64,000 nt of DNA, taken from assembly GCA_023426245.1 (NCBI GenBank), contig JAFABB010000029.1, forward strand, positions 1-64,000. The letters are read 5' to 3'. The number at the start of each line of letters is the position of its first letter. Positions within the stretch are counted from its first letter, which is position 1. This DNA is from Bacillota bacterium. GTDB lineage: Bacteria > Bacillota > UBA4882 > UBA8346. Below are positions 63,379 through 64,000 of the stretch, one piece after another. The translations under genes and the position numbers were made by a program. The notes below the pieces were generated by a model that was given only the letters and a program-made list of their open reading frames with translations, was not told the DNA's origin and did not search any database.

Positions 63379-64000
63379 TTATCCTCCGATGGACGAACCA
63401 TCATTGTCAAAATATTTTTTTGGAAAATCCTCAATAGGCCATCCAAAAACAGAATAATCAGTATATTTCCCTTCATAACCTATTGCATAAAAGATTATAT
63501 GGTAAAGTAGTACACATACGGTATCGCATAGAGTAAGGAATTCTTGTAATTTTGCATCATTTGGTTGAACACCATGAGCCATAGAATTACGAAGTTTTTT
63601 CCATGCATCCATTTGTTTTTTGGTAATTACATTATTGTCAATTAAGAATTTCATAGCATTTTGTGGATTTGAATTTAGTATTGAATTTAAAGAACCTTTT
63701 AATCGATTTTTTAATTCATCAGTACCTGACCAATCGTCAAAATGTTTACATGCACTATTAACTCCTGTTCTTAAAGCATCAGAGGGTTTACAGAGATCAA
63801 CGAATTCACTTTTTAGGATCGCTTCTACTGCTATTGATAAAGCTAAGGCTTCAGCAATAATCGGTCCTTGGCTTGCTTCGCGAATTAGATTAAGTTGCTC
63901 TGATATTGGATGTAGTTTCTCGTTTTCCTGCTTGTCTATAATATAACTAAAATATTTATCAAATAAGCTCCAAATACATCCAGTACTACCTTTATTTCGA
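63379..64000 (-). CDS. HEPN-domain-like protein, partial (N-terminus beyond window)
   Basis: The frame is open at 64000 and ends at TGA/TAG-class stop 63379, giving at least 206 residues. The C-terminal segment has KKLRNSMAHGVQPNDAKLQEF, in which RNSMAH matches the HEPN R-x4-H RNase motif and the ApeA-like variety (LRN--AHG). Before it come helical stretches (IAEALALSIAVEAILKSEFVDLC, GSLNSILNSNPQNAMKFLIDN). HEPN proteins of this type are used in anti-phage defence and in RNA-targeting. The full length and N-terminus are not visible. Confidence 0.6.
   Translation of the reverse strand, partial: RNKGSTGCIWSLFDKYFSYIIDKQENEKLHPISEQLNLIREASQGPIIAEALALSIAVEAILKSEFVDLCKPSDALRTGVNSACKHFDDWSGTDELKNRLKGSLNSILNSNPQNAMKFLIDNNVITKKQMDAWKKLRNSMAHGVQPNDAKLQEFLTLCDTVCVLLYHIIFYAIGYEGKYTDYSVFGWPIEDFPKKYFDNDGSSIGG

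Noticed and set aside
1..64000. tRNA genes, rRNA genes or a CRISPR array
   Set aside because: No cloverleaf other than the tmRNA acceptor/T-arm and no regularly spaced repeats were seen on reading both strands; a covariance-model scan would settle it.

Overview
The window looks like chromosomal DNA of an endospore-forming member of the Bacillota (Firmicutes). The evidence is the gap-pgk-tpi-gpmI-eno operon under a CggR-type regulator, WhiA, SpmA/SpmB, the divIVA-ylmH-sepF-yggS division cluster, class III (anaerobic) ribonucleotide reductase and an LplABC-type sugar importer. The strict-anaerobe flavour (NrdD/NrdG, acetate kinase, ferredoxin-tailed aldo/keto reductase) suggests a clostridial or Limnochordia-like lineage; that last step is a guess. 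No tRNA, rRNA or CRISPR array was seen.

Layout. 1-6272: exported or surface module, all on the minus strand: a large secreted propeller/Ig-like protein cut by the window edge, a discoidin/cadherin-like protein, two miniature tail-collar proteins and a frameshifted WG-repeat protein. 6273-8295: gene-poor DNA with relics (an unknown coding remnant, a broken nitroreductase) and an att-like repeat. 8296-26371: an 18-kb co-oriented carbohydrate locus. It reads, in transcription order: two LplB/LplC-type permeases, a solute-binding protein, two GHL6-type putative glycosidases, a membrane-anchored AraC regulator, a TIM-barrel isomerase, two D-2-hydroxyacid dehydrogenases, a GarR-like reductase, a GH1 beta-glucosidase and a GH2 beta-mannosidase. 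It ends next to tmRNA (ssrA), and a 20-bp direct repeat resembling the tmRNA 3' end flanks it, so it may be a genomic island.

26954-39933: ssrA, smpB, a broken small Cys protein gene, ackA, a thioesterase, a chemoreceptor with a Cys-rich tail, secG, and the lower-glycolysis operon with its regulator. 40034-52429: whiA, the divergent spmAB pair, the division/translation cluster divIVA-ylmH-proC-sepF-yggS, a PIN-PhoH ATPase, an HlyD-like protein, pgeF and the anaerobic nucleotide-reduction set nrdG-nrdD-nrdR behind a promoter with NrdR boxes.

52857-61930: lon, two paralogous TetR regulators that share an operator motif also found in front of lon, a flavin reductase, a membrane protein, a DUF6485/aldo-keto reductase pair, a VOC protein and a secreted serine hydrolase. 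62231-64000: accessory DNA with an XRE repressor, an IS256-family transposase relic and the C-terminal part of a HEPN-like protein running off the edge.

The genes most likely to repay study are the miniature collar proteins, the putative ssrA-integrated glycan island, the TetR/lon operator set and the HEPN gene at the right edge.
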